64,000 nt of DNA, taken from Gallionella sp. (lineage in GTDB: Bacteria > Pseudomonadota > Gammaproteobacteria > Burkholderiales > Gallionellaceae). Each line of letters opens with the position of its first letter. The first letter of the stretch is position 1. The stretch spans positions 50,412 to 114,411 of the forward strand of contig JAUSMR010000112.1 of the NCBI GenBank assembly GCA_030645955.1, read 5' to 3'. The notes beneath the pieces are model-generated. The model had not been told where the DNA came from and did no database searches. It saw only the letters and a program-made list of their open reading frames with translations. Made by a program: the position numbers and the translations under genes. Below, one piece after another: positions 32,301-41,251 of this stretch.

Positions 32301-33213
32301 CATCCGGCGTGACCATGCGCCAGGAAGCAAGGTTGTCCAGCGCGGTGCCCCACAACACCGCCTTCTTGCCGCCCGCGTTCATCGATACGTTGCCGCCGAT
32401 GCACGACGCATCCGCCGAAGTGGGGTCGACCGCGAACACCAGCTTGTTGCTGTCCGCCGCTTCCATCACGCGTCGCGTCACCACACCCGCTCCGCAATGT
32501 ATGGTGGCATACGTCTCGCCCAGGCCGGGCAGGACAAGGTGCTCAACTGCTGAAATCCGGTCGAGTTTTTCGGTGTTGATCACCGCAGAAAATTTGTCCA
32601 GCGGCACTGCGCCGCCGGTGTAGCCGGTGCCGCCGCCGCGCGGGATGATGGTCAGCTTGAGTTCAATGCAAGCGCGCACCAGAGCGGCGACTTCAGCTTC
32701 GGTGTCGGGATGCAGCACCACGAAAGGATATTCCACGCGCCAGTCGGTGGCATCGGTAACATGCGAGACGCGCGCCAGGCCGTCGAACTGGATGTTGTCG
32801 CGGCGCGTGACGCGGCTCAATACACGCAGGGAACGTTTGCGCAATTCCAGAGTTTGCTCGAATTCAGCAGCGAATTGATCGACCGCCGCAGCGGCAAGTT
32901 CAAGCAGTAGCTTAACTTTAGGGTTGTTCTGGCGGCGTACCTCGATGTCATTCAGGCGGTGATGCAGCGCACCGATCAGCGCCTCCCGGCGCTTGCGGTT
33001 GCCGAGCAAATCATCCTGCAAATACGGATTGCGCATCAGCACCCAGATGTCGCCCAGCACCTCATAAAGCATCTGCGCCGAACGTCCGGTGCGGCGCTCC
33101 TCGCGCAACGTATTGATGATGTCCCACGCCTCGTCGCCGAGAATGCGCAGCACAATCTCCCGGTCTGAAAACGAGGTGTAGTTATATGGAATTTCGCGCA
33201 AACGTGCCGTCAT
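29344..33213 (-). CDS. DUF3683 / FAD-linked oxidase / 4Fe-4S / CCG-domain oxidoreductase
   Basis: A large fused oxidoreductase of 1289 residues from ATG 33213 (a GTG at 33240 is possible). Order: N-terminal DUF3683 region ([21 protein letters not shown]); GlcD-type FAD-binding domain with [16 protein letters not shown] near residue 190; FAD-oxidase C domain; two 4Fe-4S motifs ([12 protein letters not shown] near 814, [13 protein letters not shown] near 876); two CCG domains (FPGCGSERL near 1033, [11 protein letters not shown] and SCPACHQG near 1165-1237). It resembles a fused glycolate/D-lactate dehydrogenase GlcD-GlcF; the real substrate is unknown. Residues about 608-639 are encoded by a palindromic GGTAGC repeat in frame, in the FAD-oxidase C region. 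Confidence 0.9.
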   Translation of the reverse strand: MTARLREIPYNYTSFSDREIVLRILGDEAWDIINTLREERRTGRSAQMLYEVLGDIWVLMRNPYLQDDLLGNRKRREALIGALHHRLNDIEVRRQNNPKVKLLLELAAAAVDQFAAEFEQTLELRKRSLRVLSRVTRRDNIQFDGLARVSHVTDATDWRVEYPFVVLHPDTEAEVAALVRACIELKLTIIPRGGGTGYTGGAVPLDKFSAVINTEKLDRISAVEHLVLPGLGETYATIHCGAGVVTRRVMEAADSNKLVFAVDPTSADASCIGGNVSMNAGGKKAVLWGTALDNLASWRMVTPDGLWMEVERIGHNLGKIHDAATATFRISRFEQDGKTPHGAPETLAIPGSAFRKAGLGKDVTDKFLSGLPGIQKEGCDGIITSARFILHPAHAHTRTVCLEFFGQVHEAVPAIVEIKDYLDAHPSALLAGLEHLDERYLKAVGYATKAKRGTRPKMLLIADVVSDDADAAAQAASEIVRLANLRSGEGFIAVSAEARKKFWLDRARTAAIAKHTNAFKVNEDVVIPLPRMGDYCDGVERINIELSLKNKLKLLDALDEFFAGELPLYYQDDAQLGDSELLGNRPHAAQQVLAEVRTRWQWLLDNLDTAGSELLVAGSQATSYQLPATGSDYPLPATSSVFQALQDHTIRASWKREVREPLRQIFSGSTYQPILDQCNAIHQSVLKSRVFIALHMHAGDGNVHTNIPVNSDDYDMLQQAYAAVDRIMRLAKDLDGVISGEHGIGITKFDFLEPHEIAAFAAYKQRIDPEGRFNRGKLLKGSNLERAYTPSFNLMELESLILEKSELGEIADSIKDCLRCGKCKPVCNTHVPRANLLYSPRNKILATSLLIEAFLYEEQTRRGVSIRHFAEFGDVADHCTICHKCKNPCPVNIDFGDVSIFMRNFLRKQGKKKFNPVSAASMLFLNSTDPATIKLIRKVMIELGYKAQRTGYRVARRLGLFRAQTRHPPATVGGAPLVLPLVRAQVIHFINKPMPGDLPSKTSRALLDIEDSSIVPIIRNPHKLNEDSEAVFYFPGCGSERLFGQIGLATQAMLYEIGAITVLPPGYLCCGYPQNASGQADKANQISTDNRVLFHRVANTLNYLDIKTVIVSCGTCMDQLLKYQFDKIFPGCRLLDIHEYLFEKGIKLQGVDGVRFMYHDPCHSPMKTYQPLKVASELMGVDVPLNDRCCGEAGSFGVALPHIATQVRFRKEEEMRKGADALRADGFAGKVKILTSCPACHQGLSRYNDDSGTTSDYIVIEMARHLLGENWLQDYVAKANNGGIERVLL
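31293..31388. repeat. GGTAGC-unit palindrome in frame in the DUF3683 gene
   Basis: Units of GGTAGC are repeated up to the centre, and complementary CTACCAGC units follow it; the pair GCTGGTAGCTGGTAGC / GCTACCAGCTACCAGC is perfect around a 10-bp loop. On the coding strand it reads ELLVAGSQ...[18 protein letters not shown]. Confidence 0.8.
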
Positions 33214-33339
33214 GGTGTTCTCTGGCTCAACGAGGCGCACATTTTACCTTAGAGTCCATTTCAGCAGGGTTCAGAATATGCAACCTGCTGAAATGGACTC
33301 TTATGCAGCGCGGCACGCATGCGGATAAAATGCGGGCCT

Positions 33340-33894
33340 ATGGAGCATCCATCTGACAACTTGAACGCACGGGTGTTTTTCGCCCTATGGCCGACTATTG
33401 CCGAGAGTGGGGCGTTGGCCGCGTGGCAGGCGCCGCTGAAACATTTATGCGGCGGACGCGCGATGCGCGGCGAAACGTTGCATGCCACGCTGGTGTTTAT
33501 CGGCGGGATCGAGCAGGCCAGGCTTGAAGCGTTGCAGCTTGCCGCGCAGGAAGTCGGCGCGGAGGGTTTCGATTTGTGTTTTGACGAGGCGCGTTACTGG
33601 GGACACAACCATATCGTGTATGCCGCGCCTGATCTCGTGCCGCAACAACTGGCGCAACTGGTCGGCGCGCTGGAACAGCGGCTGACCAGGCATTATTTCA
33701 AGTTCGATCGGCGTGAACATAAGCCGCACATCACGCTGCTGCGCAACGCCCGCTGGACCGATGCAGCATTGCCCGCGATGCAGCCGGTATGCTGGCAGAT
33801 CATGGATTTTGCGCTGGTGCAATCCGCGCATCAGGAAGGACTGGCGGATTATCGTGTGCTGGCTCGTTTCCCATTGGGCTCTTCTGGCGGATAA
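33340..33894 (+). CDS. thpR: RNA 2',3'-cyclic phosphodiesterase (LigT/2H family)
   Basis: A 184-residue 2H phosphoesterase from ATG 33340. Both catalytic HxTx motifs are present: LHATLVFIG near residue 48 and HKPHITLLR near residue 125. Family members hydrolyse RNA 2',3'-cyclic phosphates to 2'-phosphates and can ligate tRNA halves. Length is standard. It lies 29 bp upstream of corA on the same strand, so the two may be co-transcribed, though their functions are not obviously linked. Confidence 0.9.
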   Translation: MEHPSDNLNARVFFALWPTIAESGALAAWQAPLKHLCGGRAMRGETLHATLVFIGGIEQARLEALQLAAQEVGAEGFDLCFDEARYWGHNHIVYAAPDLVPQQLAQLVGALEQRLTRHYFKFDRREHKPHITLLRNARWTDAALPAMQPVCWQIMDFALVQSAHQEGLADYRVLARFPLGSSGG

Positions 33895-33923
33895 TCACCC
33901 CATTAAACAACAGGAATGGATGC

Positions 33924-34874
33924 ATGTTCAATATTTACACGCTGGAAAAGGGACGGCTGGTCAAGATACAACCCGAGGAAATCGCTACGCGCAAGCCGAT
34001 CTGGGTGGATGTCATCGCGCCTGGCGAAGACGAGCGCGAGTGGGTGTACAAAGCTTTCTCGATCAACCTGCCGCAACCCGAGCATTTGCGCGATATCGAA
34101 GCGAGCGCGCGGTTCTACGAGGAGAACGAGGAACTGCATTTGCGTTCGGATTTTCTGCTCGGCAAGGAAAGCGGTTCGCGTAGCGTGATCGTTGCCTTTG
34201 TGCTGGCCGAAAACGTGTTGTTCAGCGTGCATGATGAAGATTTGCCGGTGTTTCAGCGCTTTCGCCTGCGTTCGCATGTGCAGCCCGATCTGGTTGCGGA
34301 TTGCCACGATGTGCTGATCGATTTGTACGGCTCGGATGTGGAATTTTCCGCAGATGCCCTGGAAGAGGCTTACGCCGATCTCGGCGGCACCCGCGGCACG
34401 GTACTCAACAATACGCTAAGCGATAAAGATGCAGCCTTGGTGCTGGCGAACATCGCCCATGCGGAGCACCTGAACGGGCGTATCCGCCGCAATCTGATGG
34501 ATACGCGCCGCGCGGTTTCGTTCCTGATGCGCAGTAAATTGCTCACGCCGGATCAGATGGAGGAGGCGCATCAGATCATGCAGGACATCGATTCGCTGGA
34601 CGGACACACCGCTTTTTTATTCGACAAGATCAACTTCCTGATGAATACCACCGTCGGTTTCATCAATATCAACCAGAACAAGATTGTGCGCCTGTTCTCG
34701 GTGGCATCGGTGGGGTTGCTGCCGCCCACGCTGATCGCGTCGATTTACGGGATGAACTTCAAGCATATCCCGGAGCTGGAATGGGCAAGCGGCTATTTAT
34801 TTGCATTGATGCTGATGGTTTTATCTGTCGCGCTCCCGTTCTGGGTGTTCAAGCGCAAGGGGTGGCTGAAATAG
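33924..34874 (+). CDS. corA: CorA family magnesium/cobalt transporter
   Basis: A 316-residue inner-membrane ion channel. A long soluble N-terminal domain is rich in acidic residues. Two C-terminal helices follow, and the signature YGMN (residues 275-278, in SIYGMNFKHIPELEWASGY) lies at the end of the first. The C-terminus is basic (WVFKRKGWLK), typical of CorA. The ATG at 33924 begins at the conserved MFNIYTLEKGRL; upstream in-frame codons belong to the overlapping thpR region. It could carry Mg2+, Co2+ or Ni2+. Confidence 0.94.
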   Translation: MFNIYTLEKGRLVKIQPEEIATRKPIWVDVIAPGEDEREWVYKAFSINLPQPEHLRDIEASARFYEENEELHLRSDFLLGKESGSRSVIVAFVLAENVLFSVHDEDLPVFQRFRLRSHVQPDLVADCHDVLIDLYGSDVEFSADALEEAYADLGGTRGTVLNNTLSDKDAALVLANIAHAEHLNGRIRRNLMDTRRAVSFLMRSKLLTPDQMEEAHQIMQDIDSLDGHTAFLFDKINFLMNTTVGFININQNKIVRLFSVASVGLLPPTLIASIYGMNFKHIPELEWASGYLFALMLMVLSVALPFWVFKRKGWLK

Positions 34875-34985
34875 AGCGTTGCCGGGTGTGGCGCGCCTTG
34901 ATGCGCTAAAATGAAACAATATGAATCCGGATTTATAGAAGTGCTCCTGAGAATTAGCGGAACAAAATACAGCAATACTTCTTCG

Positions 34986-36077
34986 ATGCACAACGCCGCG
35001 CTGAGCGCAATGCTGTGCGTCGCAATTGCCCCAACAGCAAATGCCGGCAGCGAGACGTTTTTACAGTGCGCGCAAAAATTTCCCGACAGCGAGATAGAGC
35101 GTCTGAAATGCTACGACCAGGCGGTGGTTTCTGAGCCTGTCATCACACCGTTATTCCCGGAAATCCTCATTCCGGATGAAAATGGTGAGGCAAGTTCAAC
35201 TCCCGCCATGCCCCATGATACCGTTCCAAGCGGCAGCGCCGGGCGCTCGTACTTTACCAGGGCGTGGAATCTGGATGATTTGTCCAACCTTGACCCGAGC
35301 AAGCTGGGGCGGCTGCAACCGCATCGGCAAAATTATCTGATCGCGAGGAGGACCAACAGGCCCAACACCCGCCCCAGTTCGCCGCTCGCCGACCATAACA
35401 CGCTTACGCCAAATGACCAGTATGCGGGTGAGACCAAGTTTCAATTGAGTTTCAAGTCAGATATCGGCAGCCAGCAGCAAATCAATTTTCTGGGCATCAA
35501 AACTTTTCGCATGTGGGTGGCGTACTCGCAGCAATCCAACTGGCAGATATTCAATACCCGAAACTCTTCACCGTTCCGCGAAACGAATTATGAACCGGAG
35601 TTGATCGCAACCCTGGGCACAGGCAACGCGTCCGGATTGAAACTCGTCAATCTCGGCTGGCTGCACCAATCGAATGGCCGCCCCCTTCCGGAATCGCGCA
35701 GCTGGAACCGGCTTTATCTGCAAGGAGGCTGGGAATGGAACAACACCACGTCCTTTCTGGCGCGCGGCTGGAGGCGAATTTCCGAGAATCCGGCAAAAGA
35801 CGATAATCCGGATATTTCCGGTTATGTCGGGAGAGCCGATCTTGTGGCACGCTGGGAGCCCATGGATAAATCACAGGCAGTGGCCATTTTGCTGCGCAAC
35901 AATTTGAGCGGCAAGCAAAACCGCAGCTTCGTTCAGATAGATTGGGCGACACCGGCAAAATTCGGCAATGCTGCGCGCGTACACGTGCAGATCACTTCCG
36001 GTTATGGCGAGAGCCTGATCGACTATAACTACCGTCAAACGACACTCGGGTTAGGCTTTTCCTTCCGCGAATGGTAA
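34986..36077 (+). CDS. pldA: Outer membrane phospholipase A1 (OMPLA)
   Basis: A Ca2+-dependent outer-membrane beta-barrel phospholipase that degrades misplaced phospholipids. 363 residues from ATG 34986, chosen because it gives a compact signal peptide (MHNAALSAMLCVAIAPTANA); an upstream ATG at 34911 would add 25 residues. Catalytic residues are in GWLHQSNGRPLPESRSWNRLYLQ: H227, S229 and N241, with the same spacing (2 and 12) as E. coli H142/S144/N156. The protein ends in Trp after an alternating beta-strand (TTLGLGFSFREW), a proper barrel terminus. Pro/Ser-rich residues before the barrel (about 60-140) are longer than in E. coli. Confidence 0.92.
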   Translation: MHNAALSAMLCVAIAPTANAGSETFLQCAQKFPDSEIERLKCYDQAVVSEPVITPLFPEILIPDENGEASSTPAMPHDTVPSGSAGRSYFTRAWNLDDLSNLDPSKLGRLQPHRQNYLIARRTNRPNTRPSSPLADHNTLTPNDQYAGETKFQLSFKSDIGSQQQINFLGIKTFRMWVAYSQQSNWQIFNTRNSSPFRETNYEPELIATLGTGNASGLKLVNLGWLHQSNGRPLPESRSWNRLYLQGGWEWNNTTSFLARGWRRISENPAKDDNPDISGYVGRADLVARWEPMDKSQAVAILLRNNLSGKQNRSFVQIDWATPAKFGNAARVHVQITSGYGESLIDYNYRQTTLGLGFSFREW

Positions 36078-36131
36078 AGAGCAACTTTGGAGGTGCCCTT
36101 TATTTTATTTCTCAATCAATAGTGAAATATT

Positions 36132-36182
36132 GTAGGGTGCATTCCATGCACCATCACCGTTGGTGCATGGAATGCACCCTAC
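36132..36182. repeat. GTAGGGTGCATTCCATGCACC palindrome
   Basis: A 51-bp near-perfect palindrome beginning GTAGGGTGCATTCC and ending with its complement, ...CACCCTAC. Two such elements (this one and 36223-36310) fill the 281-bp gap between convergent pldA and the quinone-oxidoreductase gene. Confidence 0.85.
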
Positions 36183-36222
36183 ATGGTTATTGCTGTTTTG
36201 AAAGATAAATGGAATTAGACCT

Positions 36223-36310
36223 GTAGCCCGGATGAAGCGAAGCGGAATCCGGGGAGCAGTGGGCGTACGCGAGCGCGCCCCGGATTCCATTGCATTTCAT
36301 CCGGGCTGCA
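36223..36310. repeat. GTAGCCCGGATG palindrome
   Basis: Begins GTAGCCCGGATGAAGCGAAG and ends ATTTCATCCGGGCTGC; inner arms GGAATCCGGGG/CCCCGGATTCC. A second member of this family lies at 48253-48341 after moaA. Confidence 0.85.
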
Positions 36311-36358
36311 AAATTTTCTCCGTTTCTCACCTGCATTTGCTTTCGCAAGGGCGGCGAA

Positions 36359-37360
36359 TTAACCTATCGTCAATATGATTTTTCCTGTCACACCGCCCCG
36401 TTCGATAAGGCGGTGGGCTTCGCCCGCCTTCTCCAGCGGTAGCGCATACGAAACCAGTACCCCGAGTTCGCCTGCCTCGACGAGTTGCGCGCCTTGTTCG
36501 AGGATCTTGCGCTGGCGGATGCGTTCGTCGTGAAGCTTCATCAGTTGCGGGGTAAGCATCAGTTCATAGCACAGCGACAGGTTGCGCAGCCTCGCCAGCT
36601 GCACGTCTTCGATGGCAAGCGGGGTGGCGAGCAGGCTGACTATTTTTCCGCCGATATGTGCGGCATTCAATGAACGCTTGAAAACCTCGCCGCCCACCGT
36701 GTCGAGCACCACGTCAACACCTTTCCCGCCCGCCCATTCCACGACGTCCTGCACGAATTCCTCCTCCTTGTAGCGGATGATTTTCTCCGCCTCGAGTCCT
36801 TGTGCCAGCCCTTCCTTCTTGTCGTCGCTGACCGTGACGGCAACGCGTGCGCCCAGATGCCGGGCAAGTTGCACCGCAATATGCCCCACGCCGCCGGCGC
36901 CACCATGAATCAGGATGGTTTGCCCGGCCTGCAAATTGGCGCGCTCGATCAGGGCTTCCCATGCCGCAATCAGCACCAGCGGCATGGCAGCGCTGTCCTG
37001 CAAACCCAGGTTGGCCGGGCTTGCGGCGCAGTACTCTTCATGCACCGTAGTGTATTCGGCGTAGCACCCCGGCTCGTCGCCAATGCCGCCATTGCAGAAA
37101 AATACCGCGTCACCCTCCTTGAAGCGGGTCACCGCGCTGCCGGCTCTTTCCACGATCCCGGCGCCGTCGCAGCCGAGTATCGCGGGCAGCTTGTCGGGAT
37201 AATAAATTGGCTTGGCGCGCAGTTTGGTATCGATCGGATTCACCCCGGCAGCCGTGAGTTTTACGCGCAGATGGTACGGCGAGGGCAGTTCGGGTTTCTC
37301 AATGTTGAACATGGCCAGCACATCGGGGCTGCCTGCGGTGGTCATCAGAATGGCTTTCAT
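36359..37360 (-). CDS. Zinc-independent quinone oxidoreductase-like protein (MDR superfamily)
   Basis: 333 residues from ATG 37360. A GroES-like N-terminal domain (VKLTAAGVNPIDTKLRAKPIYYP, LGCDGAGIVERAG) is followed by a Rossmann NADPH-binding domain with ILIHGGAGGVGHIAVQLARHLGARV. The AxGVNPID and GGAGGVG motifs place it among zeta-crystallin/quinone reductase-like NADPH enzymes without catalytic zinc. Substrate unknown; quinones or enones are typical. It is divergent from aroC with about 225 bp between, in which I see no repeat. Confidence 0.87.
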   Translation of the reverse strand: MKAILMTTAGSPDVLAMFNIEKPELPSPYHLRVKLTAAGVNPIDTKLRAKPIYYPDKLPAILGCDGAGIVERAGSAVTRFKEGDAVFFCNGGIGDEPGCYAEYTTVHEEYCAASPANLGLQDSAAMPLVLIAAWEALIERANLQAGQTILIHGGAGGVGHIAVQLARHLGARVAVTVSDDKKEGLAQGLEAEKIIRYKEEEFVQDVVEWAGGKGVDVVLDTVGGEVFKRSLNAAHIGGKIVSLLATPLAIEDVQLARLRNLSLCYELMLTPQLMKLHDERIRQRKILEQGAQLVEAGELGVLVSYALPLEKAGEAHRLIERGGVTGKIILTIG

Positions 37361-37584
37361 CAATATCACTCCGGGTTAATCATTCCTGTTTGTGCTGGAA
37401 TGACCATATTTTTGTTGTGTCCGTTGGCTGCGAACGTTCGAAGGGCTAATTCTTTGGTGAAGCCGCCGCCTGCGACCCTTTCCGCACCGGAGGGCTGCGC
37501 CCCACCGTGCCAGCGCCCCACCATGCCGAGGTCGCTATGTTAAACTGCACGCCATATTTGCGCATCTTTTCGACGGGATAGTCT

Positions 37585-38673
37585 ATGTCTGGAAATACCT
37601 TCGGCACGTTGTTCACGGTGACTTCGTTCGGTGAATCGCACGGCGCGGCGATCGGCTGCATAGTGGACGGCTGCCCGCCGGGGCTGGCGCTAGGCGAGGC
37701 CGACATCCAGCATGATCTCGACCGGCGCAAGCCAGGCACATCGCGCCACGTCACCCAGCGGCGCGAATCGGACACCGTGGAAATCCTCTCGGGCGTGTTC
37801 GAGGGCAAGACCACCGGCACACCGATCGCGCTGCTGATCCGCAACGAAGACCAGCGCAGCAAGGATTACGGCAGCATCGCCGAAACCTTCCGCCCCGGCC
37901 ACGCCGACTACACCTACTGGCAGAAATACGGCATCCGCGACCATCGCGGCGGCGGCCGCGCCTCGGCGCGCGAAACCGCGGGGCGCGTCGCGGCCGGGGC
38001 GATCGCCAAGAAGTGGCTGCACGAACGCTACGGCGTCACTGTGCGCGGCTACCTGTCTCAACTCGGCGAGATCGCGATTCCGTTCAAGAGCTGGAACGAT
38101 GTGAACAACAATCCGTTCTTCGCGCCGGATGCCGGCGTGGTGCAGTCGCTGGAAGACTACATGGACGCGCTGCGCAAATCCGGCGATTCCATCGGCGCGA
38201 AACTCGCCGTTGTGGCGCACAACGTCCCGGTCGGCTGGGGCGAGCCGGTGTTCGACCGCCTAGATGCCGAGATTGCCTACGCGCTGATGGGCATCAACGC
38301 GGTGAAGGCCGTCGAGATCGGCGCGGGCTTCGGCTGCGTCACGCAGAAGGGCAGCGAACACGGCGACGAACTCACGCCGCATGGATTCCTGTCCAACAAC
38401 GCCGGCGGCATCCTCGGCGGCATCTCCACCGGGCAGGACATCGTCGCGCACTATGCCGTCAAGCCCACCTCCAGTATCCGCATCCCGCGTCGCTCGATCG
38501 ACAAGGCGGGCAACGCCGCGATGGTTTCCACCGAAGGCCGCCACGACCCCTGCGTCGGCATCCGCGCCACGCCGATTGCCGAAGCGATGCTGGCGCTGGT
38601 GCTGATTGACCATGCGCTAAGGCATCGCGGGCAGAATGCGGATGTGGTTTGTGGGACGCCGAAGTTGCGGTAG
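37585..38673 (+). CDS. aroC: Chorismate synthase
   Basis: Converts 5-enolpyruvylshikimate 3-phosphate to chorismate using reduced FMN, the last common step to aromatic amino acids. 362 residues, normal length. All three family signatures are visible: [18 protein letters not shown] near residue 15, [18 protein letters not shown] near residue 125, and the C-terminal [15 protein letters not shown]...[19 protein letters not shown]. The HEPN-like gene starts 6 bp after its stop, so that gene may ride on aroC transcription. Confidence 0.97.
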   Translation: MSGNTFGTLFTVTSFGESHGAAIGCIVDGCPPGLALGEADIQHDLDRRKPGTSRHVTQRRESDTVEILSGVFEGKTTGTPIALLIRNEDQRSKDYGSIAETFRPGHADYTYWQKYGIRDHRGGGRASARETAGRVAAGAIAKKWLHERYGVTVRGYLSQLGEIAIPFKSWNDVNNNPFFAPDAGVVQSLEDYMDALRKSGDSIGAKLAVVAHNVPVGWGEPVFDRLDAEIAYALMGINAVKAVEIGAGFGCVTQKGSEHGDELTPHGFLSNNAGGILGGISTGQDIVAHYAVKPTSSIRIPRRSIDKAGNAAMVSTEGRHDPCVGIRATPIAEAMLALVLIDHALRHRGQNADVVCGTPKLR

Positions 38674-38679
38674 GCGTTT

Positions 38680-39159
38680 ATGGTGCGCATCTACTATAAA
38701 GCTGATGGACTCGACCCTGTAGATTTTGCACACTGCGGCCTTGATCACATGACCGCCGCTCGACTTCTCTTCGATTCCGATCCGAGCCACTTTGATTCAG
38801 CGGGTTATCTCGCGCACATTGGTGTTGAGCTGTTGCTCAAGGCTTGGCTATTGCAGGTAAGTGGACAGTTTGATGGCATCCACATCTTGAGCAAGCTCTA
38901 CAGGCAACTTGAGAGTAAGTGTGGAGCACCCAAACTCAAAGTATCACAGGCCGATATCATGAATGTACTTGATCAGTACGAACAGCTTCGCTATCCAAAT
39001 CCAAAGCAGCCCACGGAAGTGGGCGATGATGATTGGCCACAAATCGAAGACTTGGTCGGATTCATTTGTCGCGCGATGCCTCAGGAAATTCCTGATGCGC
39101 TTGAACGTGTTGCTTCCAACCGAAAGGCAGGCAGAGTTCTCATGCTCAAGAGAATTTAG
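38680..39159 (+). CDS. HEPN-like hypothetical protein, 159 aa
   Basis: I do not recognise a named family with certainty. The helical segment SAGYLAHIGVELLLKAWLLQVSG followed by IHILSKLYRQLE resembles HEPN domains (the AAxELLLKAxL helix and a following H-x-L). The canonical R-x4-6-H ribonuclease motif is not clear. Base composition is visibly lower in GC than aroC next door, and a giant palindrome and a RAYT gene lie immediately downstream, so this may be an accessory acquisition. HEPN proteins often pair with a nucleotidyltransferase antitoxin, but none is adjacent. Confidence 0.6.
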   Translation: MVRIYYKADGLDPVDFAHCGLDHMTAARLLFDSDPSHFDSAGYLAHIGVELLLKAWLLQVSGQFDGIHILSKLYRQLESKCGAPKLKVSQADIMNVLDQYEQLRYPNPKQPTEVGDDDWPQIEDLVGFICRAMPQEIPDALERVASNRKAGRVLMLKRI

Positions 39160-39163
39160 CGAG

Positions 39164-39793
39164 CGTAGGATGGGTGGAGCGTAGCGATACCCATCGAAAA
39201 CCGCCGGGGGTAGCCCGGCAGCTAGTTACCTTTCTTGTCTTGCCAAGAAAGGTAACCCAAAGAAGTCGCCCCCGGTTTGCCGCCGCTGCGCGGTTCCCTG
39301 CGTTGCTCGACTGGTCAGGCGGCTGCGGAACTCGCGCTGCGCGCTCAGACAGTCCTCGCCGACACCCCCTGACCAGTCTGCGCTACTCGGCGGCGCACAG
39401 GGGAAATTGCAAAGCAGTTTTGTGTGCGCTGCGCGCACGAATTTTTGGGTGGGGCGAGGAGGGCATGCCCTCCTCGCGGGTTTTAGATTTTTGGTTTTGG
39501 ATTTTGTTTTTTCATCCCCTGTGCGCCGCCTCGATCAGTCGCAAGGAAGCGGAGGTTTAGGCGAGCACTGTTCGAGTCCCGCAGTGGGGCGCGGGGTGTG
39601 CGCCCCGCCAGGTCGAGTTGCGCAGCCCCGCTTGCTTGCGGCTGATCGAGGGAACCCGAAGGGCGGCAAACCGGGGTCGCCTTTTCTTTGGCTACTTTAT
39701 TTTGGCGAAGCAAAAGAAAGTAGCTTGCTGCCGGGCAACCCCCGGCGGTTTTGATGTTGATTGTTGGGTATCGCTGCGCTCCACCCAACCTAC
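39164..39793. repeat. 630-bp palindromic element bounded by GTAG...CTAC
   Basis: The left ~120 bp (GTAGGATGGGTGGAGCGTAG..., GTTACCTTTCTTG..., CCCCCGGTTTGCCGCC) pair imperfectly with the right ~140 bp (GGCGGCAAACCGGGG..., AAGAAAGTAGCTTGCTGCC..., CTCCACCCAACCTAC). Secondary inverted pairs occur further in (CTGGTCAGG, GGCGGCGCACAGGGG/CCCCTGTGCGCCGCC). No convincing gene lies in it; the several open frames are by-products of the high-GC repeat. It fills the gap between the HEPN-like gene and the RAYT REP. Confidence 0.75.
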
Positions 39794-39823
39794 GGAATCT
39801 ATTAACCCGCGTAAGGCGCACAC

Positions 39824-39861
39824 CGTAGGGTGTCAATAAGCGAAGCGCATTGCGCCGTATG
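39824..39861. repeat. REP copy upstream of RAYT
   Basis: GTAGGGTGTCAATAAGCGAA followed by GCGCATTGCGCCGTATG. It forms an inverted pair with 40415-40451, differing at two positions by eye. The internal GCGCATTGCGC stem is REP-like and GTAG lies at its 5' foot. Confidence 0.85.
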
Positions 39862-39883
39862 AAAATTACTCCATACTACCGTC

Positions 39884-40414
39884 ATGCCTGATTACCGTCG
39901 CGCCTGGCATCCGGGCGGCACTTATTTCTTTACTGTTAATCTGCTGCAACGGCAGGGTAATGACCTGCTGACCCGGCATGTGGATTTGCTGCGCGAGGCG
40001 GTGGCATCGGTGCGGCAACGGCACCCCTTCATCATTCATGGCTGGGTAGTGCTGCCGGAGCACCTGCATTGCGTAATTGAACTTCCGGCCGATGATGCCG
40101 ACTTCGCAACCCGATGGCGGTTAATCAAGATAGCGTTTTCCAAGGCATTGCCAAAAACCGAACGGCGTTCCCGCGTTCGCATGGCGCGTAACGAGCGGGG
40201 TATTTGGCAGCGCCGTTATTGGGAACATTTGATTCGCGGTGATGAGGATTTTCGTGCGCACATGGATTACGTCCATATCAATCCGCTCAAGCATGGCTTG
40301 GTCAAACGGCTGGCAGATTGGCCACATTCGACTTTTCATCGGTTGGTAGAGCAGGGTATTTATCCGGCGGATTGGGCAGGTGGCGATGAAGTTGCGCTTG
40401 AATACAAGGATTGA
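39884..40414 (+). CDS. REP-associated tyrosine transposase (RAYT, Y1/IS200-like)
   Basis: A 176-residue single-strand-specific HUH nuclease that mobilises REP hairpins in known systems. The HUH motif is H60-L61-H62 in VVLPEHLHCVIELP, and the catalytic tyrosine is Y129 in HMDYVHINPLKHGLV, the characteristic RAYT block. The N-terminus MPDYRRAWHPGGTYFFTVNL is also typical. It is flanked on both sides by inverted copies of one REP sequence, as expected of a RAYT with its cognate REP. The gene looks intact, so it could be active and might account for the many GTAG-bounded repeats in this window. Confidence 0.94.
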   Translation: MPDYRRAWHPGGTYFFTVNLLQRQGNDLLTRHVDLLREAVASVRQRHPFIIHGWVVLPEHLHCVIELPADDADFATRWRLIKIAFSKALPKTERRSRVRMARNERGIWQRRYWEHLIRGDEDFRAHMDYVHINPLKHGLVKRLADWPHSTFHRLVEQGIYPADWAGGDEVALEYKD

Positions 40415-40451
40415 CATGCGGCGCAATGCGCTTCGCTTATTGACGCCCTAC
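40415..40451. repeat. REP copy downstream of RAYT (inverted)
   Basis: CATGCGGCGCAATGCGCTTCG followed by CTTATTGACGCCCTAC, beginning directly after the RAYT stop. Its reverse complement matches 39825-39861 apart from two transitions. Confidence 0.85.
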
Positions 40452-40530
40452 ATCCTTTATTTTTCAATCCGCCGATGCAGTCGAATTGGTGTAGTGTTGT
40501 AACCAGGTCAAAACAACAAAGGAAAAACCC

Positions 40531-41115
40531 ATGCAACTCGACGACCGCAGCCTCGACATCATCTTCCGCGAAGCGCACACCCACAGCGTATGGCAGGACA
40601 AGCCGGTCAGCGACGCGCTGCTGCACCAGATTTACGACCTGATGAAATGGGCGCCGACCAGCGCCAACAGCTGTCCGGCACGCATCGTGTTCGTGCGCAG
40701 CGCGGAGGCGAAGCAGCGTCTGCTGCCGGCGATGGCGCCCGGCAATGTGGAAAAGACCCGCACCGCGCCGGTGACCGCAATAGTTGGCTACGACCTTGAA
40801 TTCTATGAAAAGCTGCCGAGGCTGTTTCCGCAAGCCGATGCGCGTTCGTGGTACGTTGGCAACCAGCCGCTGATAGCCACGACCGCGTTCCGCAACGGCT
40901 CGCTGCAAGGCGCCTATCTGTTGATTGCAGCACGCGCGCTCGGACTCGACGCGGGGCCGATGTCAGGCTTCGACAACGAAAAAGTGGACCAGGAGTTTTT
41001 TGCGGGCACCAAAATCAAATCCAACTTCGTGATCAATCTCGGCTATGGCGATAGCAGCAAACTGTTCCCGCGCAATCCGCGCCTGCCGTTCGAGGAAGCG
41101 GCGCAAATTTTATAA
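40531..41115 (+). CDS. Nitroreductase family protein (RutE/malonic semialdehyde reductase-like)
   Basis: A 194-residue FMN-dependent oxidoreductase. The conserved start [48 protein letters not shown] and [25 protein letters not shown] match the RutE/HadB-like subgroup, which reduces 3-oxopropanoate with NADH. No other pyrimidine-catabolism (rut) genes are present, so the real substrate is uncertain. AAGGAAAAACCC precedes the ATG. It is convergent with the GT39 gene, with a GTAG palindrome in the gap. Confidence 0.85.
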   Translation: MQLDDRSLDIIFREAHTHSVWQDKPVSDALLHQIYDLMKWAPTSANSCPARIVFVRSAEAKQRLLPAMAPGNVEKTRTAPVTAIVGYDLEFYEKLPRLFPQADARSWYVGNQPLIATTAFRNGSLQGAYLLIAARALGLDAGPMSGFDNEKVDQEFFAGTKIKSNFVINLGYGDSSKLFPRNPRLPFEEAAQIL

Positions 41116-41168
41116 GCAAGGCGCAGGACGCCATGCCTTCGTTATTTTTCCACGCGCCGATGCAGTAC

Positions 41169-41237
41169 GTAGGGCGGGTCACACCCGCCATGGTTGCACG
41201 GCATCCTTTGGATTACGGCGGGTGTAACCCGCCCTAC
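41169..41237. repeat. GTAGGGCGGGTCACACCCGCC palindrome
   Basis: Arms GTAGGGCGGGT-ACACCCGCC / GGCGGGTGT-AACCCGCCCTAC surround a ~25-bp centre. It lies between convergent nitroreductase and GT39 genes. It shares its ends with the 29195 and 51183 elements, but the stem-loop module is absent. Confidence 0.85.
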
Positions 41238-41251
41238 AAGCAAATGGTGGA

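Noticed and set aside
39174..39839. Several open frames of 60-130 codons on both strands
   Set aside because: All lie within the 630-bp palindrome and have low-complexity Arg/Ala/Pro-rich translations with no domain.
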